Below are positions 11,594-25,100 of a stretch of DNA of 64,000 nt, piece by piece. The stretch covers positions 485,758 to 549,757 of the forward strand of contig VJWN01000012.1 in the NCBI GenBank assembly GCA_007644065.1, in the 5' to 3' direction. Within the stretch, counting starts at the first letter, position 1, and every line of letters starts with the position of its first letter. The position numbers were made by a program, and so were the translations under genes. The notes under the pieces were generated by a model. It did not search any database and was not told the DNA's origin. It saw only the letters and a list, made by a program, of their open reading frames with translations. This DNA is from Margaritispora aquatica. Lineage: Eukaryota; Ascomycota; Leotiomycetes; Helotiales; Discinellaceae.

Positions 11594-14500
11594 TTTGGCG
11601 AGAATGAAGAGAAGGAGAGAATTTTTGGAGAGGGAAGGGTATTGAAAGAGGGGGTGTTGAGCATATAAGAGATGGCATGCAGCACACTATGAACCTAAAT
11701 CACCCAACCGGTCTTCTCCAATGCCTAGACTTTTAGAGCAGCCTCTCTTATCAACTCCAATGAGAAGTGCTTATGAGGAGAGGCAGAGAATGACCGTCGA
11801 AGACTTCAGTGGAACACCAGCATAAAGCCTCTGGCTAAGATACCTTTGAACAGTTAGTGAAGTGCACCATGAAAAGTCTTATCCTAGATTTAGGAGTACG
11901 GCAAAATAACATCTATCTTGTAAGTTTAATCATGTCTCTTCATGACTGAAACGACAGTTCGAATAGAAGCATCCCGCTCATAATAAGAAAGGTTCGATCT
12001 TGTTGAACTATATCAAAGAGGATTATACAGCATATCAAAGAGAAAATTGGGTCTAAAGAAGCTGCCAGTGCAAAATATGAGGGGGAAGTTGATAGACTAG
12101 ACCATGATCAAGAGCGCTTTAGGGCTGGTGGTTCAGTGTGGGGGGCACTAATCGTGCTTAGAGACCTATCCACCGCTATGTTCCGATATTTATCTTTGGA
12201 TGACGAGGTGCATAGTTTTCCATTCTTGTTGATTGATGCTGGGTAAGGTAGGACAGAGGAAATCAATTGTGAGGTTGACTGGAAGTAGTGGGAAGAACTA
12301 CCTTGTCGCTTACGGAGCCAATAATGCTATCGTTTTGTGCTGGTCTTGGCAGTCTTCTCCCCGAATATCTAACGACATCAATGACTTCATCAATGAGGAG
12401 GCAGACATTTGTCCTTAAAAATCTCGAGCAATTGGGCTTCGAGGAAGTCGCTGATATTTGAAACTGGTTACCAATCCACATATTGACCTATTTCATGTGA
12501 TGAGTGGAGGACAGGTTAACGGGAAGTGCTTATCGTACCTGTGACAACGACGATGCTAAAACTCGGGCAAAGATTGGGACATGGAATTGTTCGGCGTCTC
12601 AAGTTTGACCGTTGATCGTTGACCGGAGAATAGAAGTCGTATGATAGAGGACTTGGCATGACGGTTGAGCACCTTTAATCGTGGATACTTTACTTTAGTG
12701 CCGGCAGTCGCACTTATTGTGAAGGTGAAGGCGGCATTGCGCAATCCCCAGATTCAAGTGGGTAAAGCCTTAAGCTTGTCCGACGTTGCCGGAATAGTTT
12801 TGTTTTTCATTAGGTTCTCGTCCTTTTCATCCAACATAATCCTATATATTCCTGCGATCAGAAAGTCTTGCTATGTCAATATTTATCAACCAGCAATTGG
12901 CGCTGTTGACAAGTTGACTGAGAATCCAGGCGGTCTTACTGTAAATTATAGGTCAACCAGAGTGTTTGCAAAACGAGGCCCTTCCATGGGTGAGCTTTGA
13001 ATCTGGATCGAGAGAGCAGCTCCTGCTCGACCTGGTATTGGTTTCACTTACACACTGCGTCTTCTTTCACTACAGAGGACAATGAAAGTAACAACTTGGT
13101 GAGATCCGCGACCAGATGTCGTTTCTGACTTTCTTGCTCGGAATCAGAAGCGCCTTTCCTTCCTGCTGCCTTCCGTGACGAGGCAAAAAATCTATCGCTG
13201 TGCACTGGCTTCGAATGAAAAATCTAAGTTACTCTTAAATATTCTTACTCGCCGCAAATAGGGTGTTTCGTTATCTGTCGCTCTCGTCTTCCAAATGTCT
13301 CTTGCTTTCCAGAGCTTGACACTGATCACACCGAACCGAGTCCGCACCGGACTGTCAACATGAAATTTCTCGAATACTCCAGTCGTCGACAATCTTAACT
13401 TGTGTGTTTATGTCACAATAATCAGGTTATTTGAGACTGGTTTCAGTTTTAATAAGCCTTTTTTGTCGAAAGAAGGTCCAGCATTGGAAGCCTGAGACAC
13501 AGTATCGACGATGTCCTAGAGCAATAAATGCGGAATTCCTCTTTCAAACACCTATGATGACCATGAATCCTGGGGTACTTGGTCTCCTTTCTGAGCTGAG
13601 AATCGAAGATCCTCGACAAAGGATAACTGGATCTTTCTTATTATAAAATGCTTTCCCCCCAAAAGGAAATGGCCAAGAACGCCCAATATCGAAAAATATT
13701 ATTCTCACCACCATTTGTCACAAATGGATGTGGGTAGCAAGAATCTTCCCAGTTCAAAATATGGCTAGGGATTTGTGGGCTCTACTTTGGGATTTTCAGA
13801 TTTAGATCGGTCTCCCAATGCCACTGCAATTACAATTGTGTGGAAAAATAAGCACAACTCTCTTTTCACTGTCTCAGCTATTGCTAATACTGTGTAGACT
13901 ACCTACGTGTTCAAGTGTCTTTTCCAACAAGAAAGATTTTAGCTCATAACATGATCCCTGATTACAAGCAGTCGCATGCACCCCAAATCCAGACCAAATA
14001 TAGGAGTGCCAACATTACAACTACTGCAATGGGATACACAAACAGCGTACACATAGAAAGGAGAAACCAAGAGGATTTTTCAAATCATCTAAGAGTGCAA
14101 AATCTTTCGCTATATTAACAGCAAATTGAGTTTCAATCTCTGTTGTGGCTACACCAACTCTCCTTGAACTTCAATTTCAGCTGTACTCCTCAACCCCGGA
14201 ATTTCTCCTCTCGCACCAATTTGGTGCTTGGTATTTTCATGATTGCAACTCAACTCTCTGCTGTGATCCAATAAGCATGGTTGATCGACTTTTTCGCTTA
14301 CAGTACTTCCTTCACTAGGAGTTGTAGTAATTCGTGGTGAGGGAGAAGCGTGCTTGCTGCTTGCTGCTTTAATTAGGTTACATACGGTATTCAGAGCGGC
14401 GAGCAGAGGAAATCAGCAAAACACTTGCAATCTCAGATGCATAATTTCATGAAATCATCAAGAGTCAAGTCCAATGGATTACGAATTAAGGAACGAAAAA

Positions 14501-16207
14501 ACCAAAACCACCTCCTTGAACTCGCTTAGAATCATGTGATGGATGGGTAACTCGGCCTCACTTCCATCATGCGGTGTCACTGTTGCCGCAACGCCCCATT
14601 TTCGAGGAAGGCGGGAGGAAAGTGTGTTTCTGGTGTGGTTGATATGACTCATGAGAGTGACGTCGGACTCAAGTCTTTATAGAGGCCCTCGTATCACATT
14701 ATTCGAGCAAACAAGCTTCATAAACTCGGCAAGCATGCTGATCAATGGGTCGACATAAAAGTTTCTTTCTCATGCGAATTTGGCGCTCTGGACTGGTTCT
14801 TCCTTGCACAAATCCCTTGTACAGCCAGGAGGATTTATCGATTGTGGATTGTAATCTCGGGTTCTTGAAGCAGAACCAGGGGCAGGCTTGGTTGGTTGCT
14901 AACGTGTCATGGATCAATATTGATCATCTGATGTTATGATTGGACCGCAATCACATCCGCCCGGCCATGAATGGTTTAGTCAGGAACCGTTGATAATTGG
15001 CATTCTGTATTGGCATTTTTGGTCCAAGCGCTTATGATCCTGACGCTTATGATCCTGACCCTGACTACAACCCACAACCACAACCACAACCACAACCCCA
15101 ACTCCAACCCCTTTTTGGATTTCATTCTTTTCATGCCAATGAGCGGGGGAATCCTTCCGCAGGAGGTTTTCATGCTTTCTAATCCAACCATCGCGGTGTG
15201 AGAACACTGGGGAGCTTACCATGGTGAGGTGAGGAGAATCATCTTGTCTCTGCAACACGAGGAATGATGACTTTTGTCACAAAAGAACCTGAAGCATTCC
15301 AGCAGATGCATGGAGAATGTTGCTTTTATCAAATCTAGGTAATAATCGACGTTCTCTTCATCTTTGCTAACCTTGTGCTACAATCACGCCTAGACTCTCG
15401 GTGTCTTTCTCGAGTGTTCTCCACCTTCACTTGGACGTGCGAGTTTCGAAAAAGATCCATCAAAGAGGCTAAACATTCCAGAATCCATCACGGTGGAAAG
15501 ACAACAGGCCGATCTTACGGCAAGCATCAAAACGCGATTTTTTGGATTACATGGGGCCCTCTCTTAGGACGTCCCAAATAGGATTTCTGCGCCGACATTA
15601 AGCATAAAAGGGATTGAGTTGTGCCTTGCATAGCGCTTGAATTGTGAAGGCAGCGTTCTTGACAGTTCCTGAGTGGTCAAGCCAAGGGCCAAAACTGGAG
15701 CAAGTGATGGCCCAAAGTAGGAACTCGGAGCTCAGGATTGGTGGGGTTGATCGGAGCAGGCGTTCTTCGGCCCTGGACCATCATCAGCAGCAAGGTCGTA
15801 TCTTTGCCGAGTCCATACACACTTCATCCCATCCTTCAGTACCAACTCCCTAAACCGTTTGACGTTTGCTTTGCCGCAAGCTGACAGCTAAGAAATTGCA
15901 CGCAGCATTTTAGCCAGGTACCAGCATCCTAGTCTGATGAAGTTGTCAAGCTGCAATTTTGCGTAGTGTTAGTCGGCTGGGCCGTGTCCATTTAGTGATG
16001 GACCCCCCTCATGTCTTTCCGCCTCTTCCTCTGTTCTTCCCTTCTTCCCTCCACCGACATCATTCTCGCGGCCCTCAATACAGCCTCATAGCTGTGCAGA
16101 CATTTGTTTGCGTCCTTTCGTTGAAAGTCAAGTCAACACCACAATCTTTACCGGCTTAGGCCATATCACTATCATTTTCAGGTTATTTGTTGTTTGAAAT
16201 TAGTGTA
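11594..16207. other. Large gene-poor intergenic region (4.6 kb)
   Basis: This separates the divergent peptide transporter (-) and chitinase (+), so both promoters lie here. I found no conserved protein family. One frame at about 12012-12246 (+) is open for nearly 80 codons with protein-like composition (FRYLSLDDEVHSFPFLLIDAG) but has no partner exon or recognised domain. A 15-bp unit is duplicated at 15030-15059 and is followed by a CAACCA-type simple repeat. The rest is AT-leaning unique sequence without tRNA or transposon hallmarks. Confidence 0.4.
15030..15110. repeat. 15-bp direct repeat and (CAACCA)n simple repeat
   Basis: GCTTATGATCCTGAC occurs twice in tandem (15030-15044 and 15045-15059). 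It is followed from about 15068 by repeated CAACCA units that degrade to CAACCC/CAACTCC. This is a simple-sequence tract between genes. Confidence 0.8.
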
Positions 16208-19200
16208 ATGTTTTCCATCCGATCTATTGCTGCGGCGACGGCTGCATTCTCCCTAATTGCTCCCTCTGTTGCGGTGTACAATGCCAACTCAAAGGCAAAT
16301 GTGGCCATGTACTGGGTATGAACTTTATCAAATAGATATATAGGTTGTAGCTGACATTCGTAAGGGTCAAGGTGGTGATCAGAAAGGTCTAGCCGCTTAC
16401 TGTGACGAGACTGATGTGGACATCATCCCAATTGGATTTGTGAACGCCTTTCCCGCTCAAGCAAACGGTCTAGTTGGTGACAATTATGGCAATCAGTGTT
16501 GGACTGGTACATATAGTGGCACAGGATACAACGGCGCTGCACCCGTGGATGGACATGATCTTCTCTACATGCAATGTCCCCACCTTCAGGAGGACATCTA
16601 TTATTGTCAGACCCAAACAAAGAAGAAGATCCTTCTGTCTTTAGGAGGTGCCACCGGGCCTTATGCGCTCGACACCGAAGCGGACGGAGTTTACCTAGCA
16701 AACTTCTTATGGAAAGCTTATGGACCATATGATCCTGCCTGGGTTGCTAGCGGTGGTGTTCGCCCTCTGGATCGTGGTTATGACAATGCCACTCTTGCAG
16801 ATAAGATTGATATTGACGGATTTGATTTCGATATTGAGAAACCATCTACGGGTAGGCTCTTCTAGTAATTTTTGGTACAAAACTAACTTGATCAGGTGCC
16901 GCTGGTCAAAAGGGTTATATCAAGTGTATTGAAACACTTCATAAAATCTTTGATGACTACAAGGCTAGCAACAATGGATGCGGAAAAGACTATATCATTT
17001 CAGGAGCACCACAGTGTCCCCTTCCTGAAGCCAATATGGGTGAAATGATCGCGGGTGCCAAATTTGATGTCCTTTGGATCCAACATTACAACAACGATGC
17101 TTATGGTTGTTCGGCGCTCAACTTCTCCTCCACCACGGGCGGTGGAAACTTCAACTTTGCTCCAGGAACTGCTGGCGCTGCCCAGTACGGCAATTGGGCC
17201 ACAACCGTCGCTGGTGGAAAGAGCAAGGACGCTAAAATGTATATTGGAATCTTGGGTGGACCAACAGGTTCCAGTGGTTCCCCACAAGATTTCATCACAC
17301 CTGCTCAAGTGTCCGACCTTGTCACAGCGTACCAAGGAACGAAGAACTTCGGGGGTATCATGATTTGGGAGGCAACTGCCGCTGATGCCGTGGATATGTC
17401 CAAATATGCAGGTTATACAACTATGAAGTACTGGTCTGCCGTCAAGAAGATCTTGAGCCCATATGCTCCATTGACGACAGCCAGTGCTACTGTTTGCGTT
17501 AGCACGACTACCAGCTCATCTTCAAGCAGTTCTTCCACAAGTTCTTCTACAAGTATGTTGACCCTTGAGAATGCGGGCTTTATCGTTTGTGAAACAAACT
17601 AATTTATGGCTACTTAGGCTCTAGCACCTCTTCCTCGGTCGTTCCAACGACAACATCAAGCTCCAGCCTGTCCAGCAGCTCATCATCAACTAGCTCATCA
17701 TCAAGCAGCTCTAGCTCTGTTGTTTCGTCTACAAGTAAGCAGCCCATTTAAGATCAGAATTGGACCCTGAAAGTTCGCCACACATGTCATAAACAGTTCT
17801 CAGCAAGGAATTTATGAGGACCTTTGAGAATTTAGCTAACAATGGAACCCAATAGGCTCAAGCACATCCTCTTCATTGGAACCAACAAGCACATCAAGTT
17901 CAGTGACCAGTATGTTTAGCTCTTATGGGCACCCGGCGTCATGAAATTCCGTTGAATACTGACTTGTTATGTCTAGGCTCAAGCAGCTCTAGCTCATCGG
18001 AAATAATCTCATCAAGCAGCTCAAGCTCAGTTGAAACATCCTCGACCAGTAAGTACCAAACATTTCTCTCAATCCCTAGCCACGTTCTACTTGAATGGCA
18101 TATACTCTGGACTAGGTGGAGAGAAAGCATTTTGATTAACATGTTTTCCTAGGCTCGAGCGTCTCTACAACATCCTCAGTTGTGGAACCTACAACCAGCT
18201 CCCAGACTTCGACTGAATCATCCTCAAGCACCGAGATCTCAACCAGTAAGTTGCCGCTTCTCCATATCCCCGCTAAATCCCCCTTTCCAGATAAGCGAGA
18301 ACCTAACACATTTTCCCTCTTCAGGCTCAAGCTCATCAGAGACATCTTCGGTGGTCACATCTTCAAGCTCCTCGGAGATTCCCTCAACCAGTAAGTTATA
18401 GAATACACAAGTTGCTTGTCGCGTATGTGAATTGCATCTAATTTCATCTTCTTAGCCTCGAGCGCAGAGATTACGAGCTCCACCAGCAGCGATGTTATTT
18501 CCACAGAAACCTCGACCTCCTCCTCAAGCAGCGAAACTTCATCCTCGACAGAGATTCTCACATCTTCGAGCACAGAAAGTTCCAGCATGGGCGAGCCCAC
18601 ATCAACTAGCAGCGAAATTTCTTCCTCAACAGACATTGTCACTTCGTCGAGCACGGAAAGCTCTAGCACAATGGAGCCTACGTCAAGCAGCAGCGAAGTT
18701 TCTTCCTCGACGGAGATTCTTACCTCCTCGAGCACGGAAACTTCTAGCACAGTCGAGCCCACATCAAGCTCATCATCTTCCACAGAAGTGACATCGACCT
18801 CATCTTCTCTAGATCTCCCAACATCGACATCATCAGTGGATTCTCCGACAACATCAAGCTCTACTTCCACAGTATCTTCAGCCACAAGCTCTGACAGCAG
18901 CGTTGTGACATCTGTTTCTTCATCAGATTCGAGCATCATCAGCCTCCCTCCATTCACAACTACATCCGTCGTAGAGCCTACGACCACCCTGTATACCACA
19001 TCTACAGTCCTGACAACATCCGTGTACACGATAACCTCATGTGCCCCAACTGTCACGAACTGCCCCGTAGGCTCCCTAACGACTGAGATTATTACTCTTT
19101 ACACAACAGTGTGCCCCGTTTCTGCAGCTGAAACACCAAGCTCATACGTCTATTCGAGCATGGCACCAGCTCCAACGCAATACACCACATCCACAGTTTA

Positions 19201-19750
19201 TACAACCAAGATTTACACCATTACATCTTGCGCCCCAACCGTAACAGACTGCCCAGCTAAGATCGGCTCCGTAACCACCGAAATTATCAAGCTCTACACA
19301 ACTGTCTGCCCAGTGACGTCAGTTCCCAGCCCAACCGGGGACGTCAAGATCGTGGAATCTCCTATCCCTAGCCCAAGCGGTCCAGGAATCAAGGCCGTGG
19401 AATCCAGCAACATCCTCAAGACGACCAAGCACTCAACAACCACGATCTACAAGACCATGGTCTACATCCAATCCACCGCTACTATCGCACCTTACCCCAC
19501 AGGCCCAGCCTCCAGCAAGCCTCATGCAAGCGGAACCGGTGCCTCATCCGGCCTGCCAAGCTTGAGCTTCGTGTTTGAGTCGGTGAAGGTCGCTACGTCT
19601 AGTGCGGCTGGCCTGGTATCTACCAAGACTGCTGCTCCGGTGCCTTCGGTTTCGGCTGTTTTCACGGGCGCGGCCAGCGGTGCTAGAGGTGGAGTGTGTG
19701 GTTTTGCTGCGGCGGCGGCGGTTCTTGGAGCTGTTGCGTTGGTTATCTAG
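16208..19750 (+). CDS. GPI-anchored GH18 chitinase (class III type) with long Ser/Thr domain, nine exons
   Basis: Endochitinase of the cell wall. Exons are 16208-16315, 16365-16851, 16896-17552, 17618-17734, 17856-17909, 17977-18048, 18153-18245, 18325-18390 and 18456-19750, giving 982 residues. A signal peptide (MFSIRSIAAATAAFSLIAPS) precedes VYNANSKANVAMYW, the start of the GH18 barrel. The catalytic motif DGFDFDIE (DxxDxDxE) near residue 187 is intact. The barrel ends around KKILSPYAPL. Exons 4-8 encode only Ser/Thr-rich linker; each starts with GC completing an Ser codon and ends in phase 1. Exon 9 adds more linker, two copies of a Cys-containing module (YTITSCAPTVTNCP and YTITSCAPTVTDCP), and a hydrophobic GPI tail (FAAAAAVLGAVALVI). 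It resembles yeast Cts1/Aspergillus ChiA-like chitinases. Exact linker splicing may vary; the enzyme call is firm. Confidence 0.9.
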
Positions 19751-20499
19751 GGTGTTTGATGAATTGTTTGTGTTTCGTTTGTTCGTTGTGCAAGGTTTGG
19801 ATAGAAGTTGATGGGGGAGATGGAATAGTGAGTAGGAATTCGAAAGGAGAAGAATGATAGAAGAACGAAGGTGGAAGAGAGGTGTATAGGTAGGTTATTA
19901 TGTATAAATTTGTGTATGCATATATGATTTTGCATCATTCTCATGAGTTTTATGAACGTCATTTTGAACCAAGCAGTAATACAAAGCCATTTTCATAGCC
20001 TTTTAAGAGTGTGTGATTTCCGAATTGTTGCTGGTTGCACGCTTGTCCCCGCGAGACTCGATGTTGTCAGTTCAATCACGAGGGCGGACAATTTAATAAA
20101 TTATTAATTTATTGAATGGGAGGGGAAGATAGCTTACCTACCTTTGTGTTATCGACCTCTGCCTTCTCCTTTGTGTACCTCCTTCAAATCTTCAAGTAAC
20201 CCAATTAAGCGAGGATTCCCATTCTTTGTGTACATCGGATACTTTCAACTTGCAAGTTGAAAGACTGTTCCGCTTTCCATCGAAGATGTCTTTTTGTAAG
20301 ACAGGGTAACATTCGCCTTGTCTCTGCCAAAGGTCATTGTTTCAATCTCCGAACAGCGCGTTTCCATTAGGTATATAACATCCAGAGTTCCCTCCCAATC
20401 TCTACTCAAACCAACACGAATCTCGCATTGAACTCTCACGAAAACCAAAAGAAACGAAAAACCTAACTACACAGGTACTCACGCACTAACCCACACACA
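19751..20499. other. Intergenic region between chitinase and orphan gene
   Basis: 3' flank of the chitinase and promoter of the 20500 gene. A short AT-only patch (AATTTAATAAATTATTAATT) lies near 20090-20112. No feature beyond that is supported. Confidence 0.4.
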
Positions 20500-21039
20500 A
20501 TGTCCACCCAACAATACCAACACCACCGGCATACCTGCCCGCACCCAACCCCTCACTCCTGCACGACGTGCCTCTCCCTCCTCCACGCCGCGCTGCTCAC
20601 CTACCGCTCGAACAAACACCTCCTGCGCGCCCAAAAGCGCCACATCACCCCCTTCCGCACCCTGCGCTCCTCGCTCCTCGACGCCGTCGTCCTGTCCACC
20701 ACCGTCCGGCTCTGGTGCACCGCGTTTCTCGACCGCGGCGACGTCATGCTGCCTTCGGACCCGAGGCTGGGACTACGCGATTACGACGCGGTGGAGAGGA
20801 TGGTGGATGCGATGAGGGGCGTGTGGGATTGGGGTAGTTTGTGTGAGGAAGGGGAGGGGAGAGGGGAGATGCCAAGGCAGGTCGTGGTGTATAAGGCGCA
20901 GTTGGTGGAGTGTCAGATTGTGGTGTTGGAGAGGCAGTTAGAGGAGGTGGAGAGCGTGATTGAGCGCTTGCAGGGCGAGGTGGATGAGGCGGAGAGGCAC
21001 TTGTTGAGGGATGAGGAGATTTTAGATGTGCTGAGGTAG
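20500..21039 (+). CDS. Hypothetical 179-residue protein with His/Cys-rich start and coiled-coil end
   Basis: I do not recognise this protein. It is a single exon beginning MSTQQYQHHRHTCPHPTP, with four Cys and many His residues in the first 30 positions, so metal binding is possible but unproven. A helical middle (RTLRSSLLDAVVLSTTVRLW) is followed by an acidic helix of roughly 50 residues (VVLERQLEEVESVIERLQGE) with heptad-like spacing, suggesting a coiled coil. Base composition is clearly GC-richer than the flanks and third codon positions are mostly G or C, which supports real coding. The start Met at 20500 lies in an A/C-rich leader typical of fungal mRNAs. An intron-free small orphan is the simplest reading. 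Confidence 0.6.
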   Translation: MSTQQYQHHRHTCPHPTPHSCTTCLSLLHAALLTYRSNKHLLRAQKRHITPFRTLRSSLLDAVVLSTTVRLWCTAFLDRGDVMLPSDPRLGLRDYDAVERMVDAMRGVWDWGSLCEEGEGRGEMPRQVVVYKAQLVECQIVVLERQLEEVESVIERLQGEVDEAERHLLRDEEILDVLR

Positions 21040-22198
21040 CTGGTAGGTAGGTAGGTGGATAGGAGGGAGTTGGGTTTGGCTAGTGCTGTTTAGGTAAGTT
21101 CTTCCTATCTTTTTCTATGCTGACTCCTCGAAATATATCTCTGGCCCCCCTCGCTGTCCTCCTAGATACTACTATCAATAAGATGAGAATCCCAAAAACT
21201 CTGCCTCGTGTTTTGCGCTGTGAAATCCTTAACTGTCTTTATTGACATTCCGAAACTCTTCACTGGGCTGTGACATGATAAATACCATGCTATGTTCACA
21301 CGCAGATCTCTTTTTCATTAGGTGATATCTGAAGGCGTTTAAAAGAAAATGCAGCGTGAAACCTTTTCTAAACGTAACGAAGTAACGTGCATCCCTACGT
21401 GCCGGAACAGCCTCCGTCCCGCAAAAACTAACAGGTACTTTAACTTTGGGCATTATTAAACCTACGTGAATTATAATAATTCTCTATAATGCTTTTAAGG
21501 TTATATTCTATAGCCATTCTGAAACACCTTTGACCTCTTTTGCTAGAAAACAATATTTATATCGTCGCTACTATAACTAAATCACAAAGGGTCTCATTTT
21601 ATAGCTAAACGTACTTTTCTCATCACCGCTTTATCTCTAGGCTTTTAGTGCTTCTAATGCCTAAAAAGGATCTTGTTCGAGCTCTTAAGCCCCTAAACCA
21701 TATAGAAAGTTGTTGTTAGCTTTACTACTGTACTGCTGTGGCGTGCTAATCTATTTATAATCGCCACTTGATGTGGTACCTCGGATCGAAACGAGTGAAG
21801 ATCTTGGTAGGGAGTAGCCCTGTATACCCCACAGTAGCCAACTGCCTGAGATTCAAGGCTATAGAACCAAACTCCAAAGATTGAGGATCCTAGATTCCGT
21901 TTTTATCATCCACTTCTATTCCTCCAGCTTCCTCTGCAGCGACAGAAACAAAGCATACTCAACCGAAGTTGACTTCGAATATAATATACCTGTGGCTTCC
22001 AGAATTTCAGCCGAAGAGACTTACCGGTCTTGCGCACTTCAGTGATGCACGACAATGTCATGGACGCGAGGCTGTCTAAGTTGAGTCTGCCAGCCTCAAC
22101 AAGACGCTTTCTCCAACATCACTCCGTATCTTTATTGATTCGACGGCTCAGCAACTACCTGAAACCCTACCCTACTACGACCTCGAACCTTTCGCATA
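21040..22198. other. AT-rich, possibly decayed repeat flank upstream of the NLR gene
   Basis: From about 21440 to 21790 the sequence is unusually AT-rich with many TATA/TAA runs and no open frame, resembling a mutated old repeat, though no terminal repeats could be found. The string ATCGCCACTTG at 21762 recurs downstream of the NLR gene at about 26540. The remainder is the presumptive promoter of the NLR gene. Confidence 0.35.
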
Positions 22199-25100
22199 AT
22201 GCGTCTGCTACAGTCTGACGACGACAGTAACTTCAGCCTGACCGAATTCTATGACGACATACCCGAGTATGCTATACTTTCACACAGATGGGAAGCGGGA
22301 GAGGTCACTTTTGCAGATCTGATGAATGGCACTGGCAAGGACAAGACTGGGTACGGCAAGATAGAGTTCTGCGGAAAACAGGCGAAAAGTAATGGCCTGA
22401 AATACTTCTGGGTAGACACATGTTGTATCGACAAATCAAGTAGCGCCGAGCTCTCTGAAGCTATCAACTCGATGTTTTGCTGGTATCAGAAATCGGCCAG
22501 ATGCTACGTCTACTTATCCGATGTTTCTATACGGAAGCGGAAAGCAAGTGATACGTCGGCCGACTGTACTTGGGAATCCGCTTTCCGAGCAAGCAAATGG
22601 TTTACACGAGGCTGGACCTTACAAGAACTCCTTGCTCCAAGATTAGTCGAATTTTTTTCCTACGAAGGCAACCTACTCGGTAGTAAGGGAACTCTAGAGC
22701 AACAAATCTACGAGATTACAGGAATCCCAGCGACGGCGCTTCGACAACACTCTCTCTCCCAATTTGAGGTCGATGAACGATTCTCGTGGGGAAAAATTCG
22801 ACAAACTACTCGTGGAGAAGATAAGGCATATTCGCTTTTTGGCATTTTCAATGTCCAAATGCCTCTTATTTATGGCGAAGGAGAAGTCAAGGCGCTTCAG
22901 CGGCTCCGGGAGGCCATCGATAAACCTCTGAAGGGTAAGTATAAAACTTTTGTTCAGCAACTCCTCAAAAACTCGAAGCAACTGCTAACTAAAATATAGA
23001 GCAGAAACTCGTTCTTAGCAGACTACGATTCGCCGATAATGCAAGGTTCGACTCCCACGACGAAGAATATAACGCCAGATGTTACCAGGATACGCGAGTG
23101 GAACTCCTTCAACGCATAGAGACATGGGCTAGCCATCTTCACGGAGAATGCGTATTCTGGTTAAACGGTATGGCGGGCACTGGCAAGTCCACGATCTCGC
23201 GCACTATAGCCCAGAAATTTGACGACAAGGGTGACCTCGGCGCCACTTTCTTCTTCAAAAGGGGCGGAGGTGACCGTGGCCACGCAGGAATGTTTATTGA
23301 AACGATCGTTACCCAGCTCGTCCAAAAAGTACCTTCTTTCGCACCGCACGTTCAAAAAGCGATCGAGGACGACCCGAGTATTTTGCAAAAAGGCTTGAAG
23401 CTTCAATTCGAAACGCTCATCTTACAGCCGTTACGCAAGATGCCCAAAGATCCGAAGAAATATTCCAAGGTAGTAATTGTTATCGATGCCCTTGATGAGT
23501 GCGATCATGAGAGAGATATCGCGGCTATAATACGCCTGCTGCCACAAGTACAATATATAGCCTCCATACAAGTCAAATTTTTTCTGACCAGCAGGCCAGA
23601 ACTGCCTATCCGCCTCGGTTTCAAAGATATAAGTGGTACATATGAAGGGCTAGCTCTCCACGAAATCGAGGAATCTGTTATCAGGGAAGATATCTCTACC
23701 TTCCTGGCATACGACCTAGCAACGATCCGAAATAATTATAACAAACTAGTGCTACCGACGCGACAACTGCCTACTGACTGGCCTGGAGAACGGAACGTCC
23801 AAATCCTAGCTGATATGGCTACGCCCTTATTCATTTTTGCTGCAACTGTATGTCGATTTATTCGTGACCAAAGATGCGGCCGACCTAACGAGCAACTTGC
23901 TAAGGTCTTGAAGTATCAGACCTCAAGCCAAGCATCTAAGCTTAATACGACATATCTTCCAGTTCTTAACCAGCTATTGTTCGGACTTACTGCGTCAGAA
24001 AAACGAAGTGTTTTGGAAAATTTCCAGCAAGTCATCGGCTCGATTATTATTCTTATCAGCCCTCTTTCCGCTAATTCTTTGGATCGACTACTTGAAGTAG
24101 ATGAAGGCACAGTCGAGCAAAGAACAGTTCTACTGCATTCGGTTCTAAGCATTCCGTCTTGTCCTGATCACCCGATACGGCCTTTCCATCTGTCATTCCG
24201 GGATTTTCTCGTTGATGATGAGAAACGCGAAACAAACCCTTTTTGGGTAAACGAAACGCAGGCTCACCAAAAGATGGGTGAGCAATGTATCCGTCTCATG
24301 GTTAGCTCTTTGAAGCAAGATCTTTGCGGCCTGAAAAGTCCCAGTGCGCTTGCAATAGAAGTCGAAAGAAGCTGGGTCAATAGATGTATTTCCCCAGAAC
24401 TACAATATGCATGCCTCTACTGGGTTCAGCATCTACAAAAGGGTGGTTCCCAGGCTTACAACGGCGATAAAGCCAACCAATTTCTACAGGTTCATCTACT
24501 ACATTGGCTTGAGGCACTTGGGTGGATGGGCAAGATCTCAGAAGGGATCCAAGCCATACTGTCCTTAGAAGCTTACGTTTCGGTAAGCTATCTTTTTATT
24601 ATATAGAAAGTTCTAACTTATCCCTAGGCTATTCAAAGCCCAGAATGGCATGTATTTATCTATGATGTAAAGCGATTTGTATTATATAATCGATCGGCGA
24701 TTAAACAAGCACCTTTACAACTGTATTGCTCTGCTCTTGTTTTCGCGCCAGAAAATAGTATTGTTCGGAGGAAGTTCGAGCGGTATATCCCAGACTGGAT
24801 TATATTGAAGCCAAAAGTACAAAGAAACTGGAACGCAGCGCTACAGACGCTCGAGGGCCATACTGGCTCGGTCCGCTCTGTGGCCTTCTCCCCCGACGGT
24901 AGGCAGGTCGTATCTGGATCGGACGATCGGACGGTACGGCTCTGGAACGCCGTCACGGGAGCACCGCTGCAGACGCTCGAGGGCCATACTGACTCGGTCC
25001 GCTCTATAGCCTTCTCCCCCGACGGTAGGCAGGTCGTATCTGGATCGGACGATCGGACGGTACGGCTCTGGGACGCCGTCACGGGAGCACCGCTGCAGAC

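Noticed and set aside
18355..19056. Long minus-strand frame opposite the chitinase linker
   Set aside because: Antisense of Ser/Thr-rich codons gives Val/Glu/Asp-rich sequence; it is a composition artefact with no domain.
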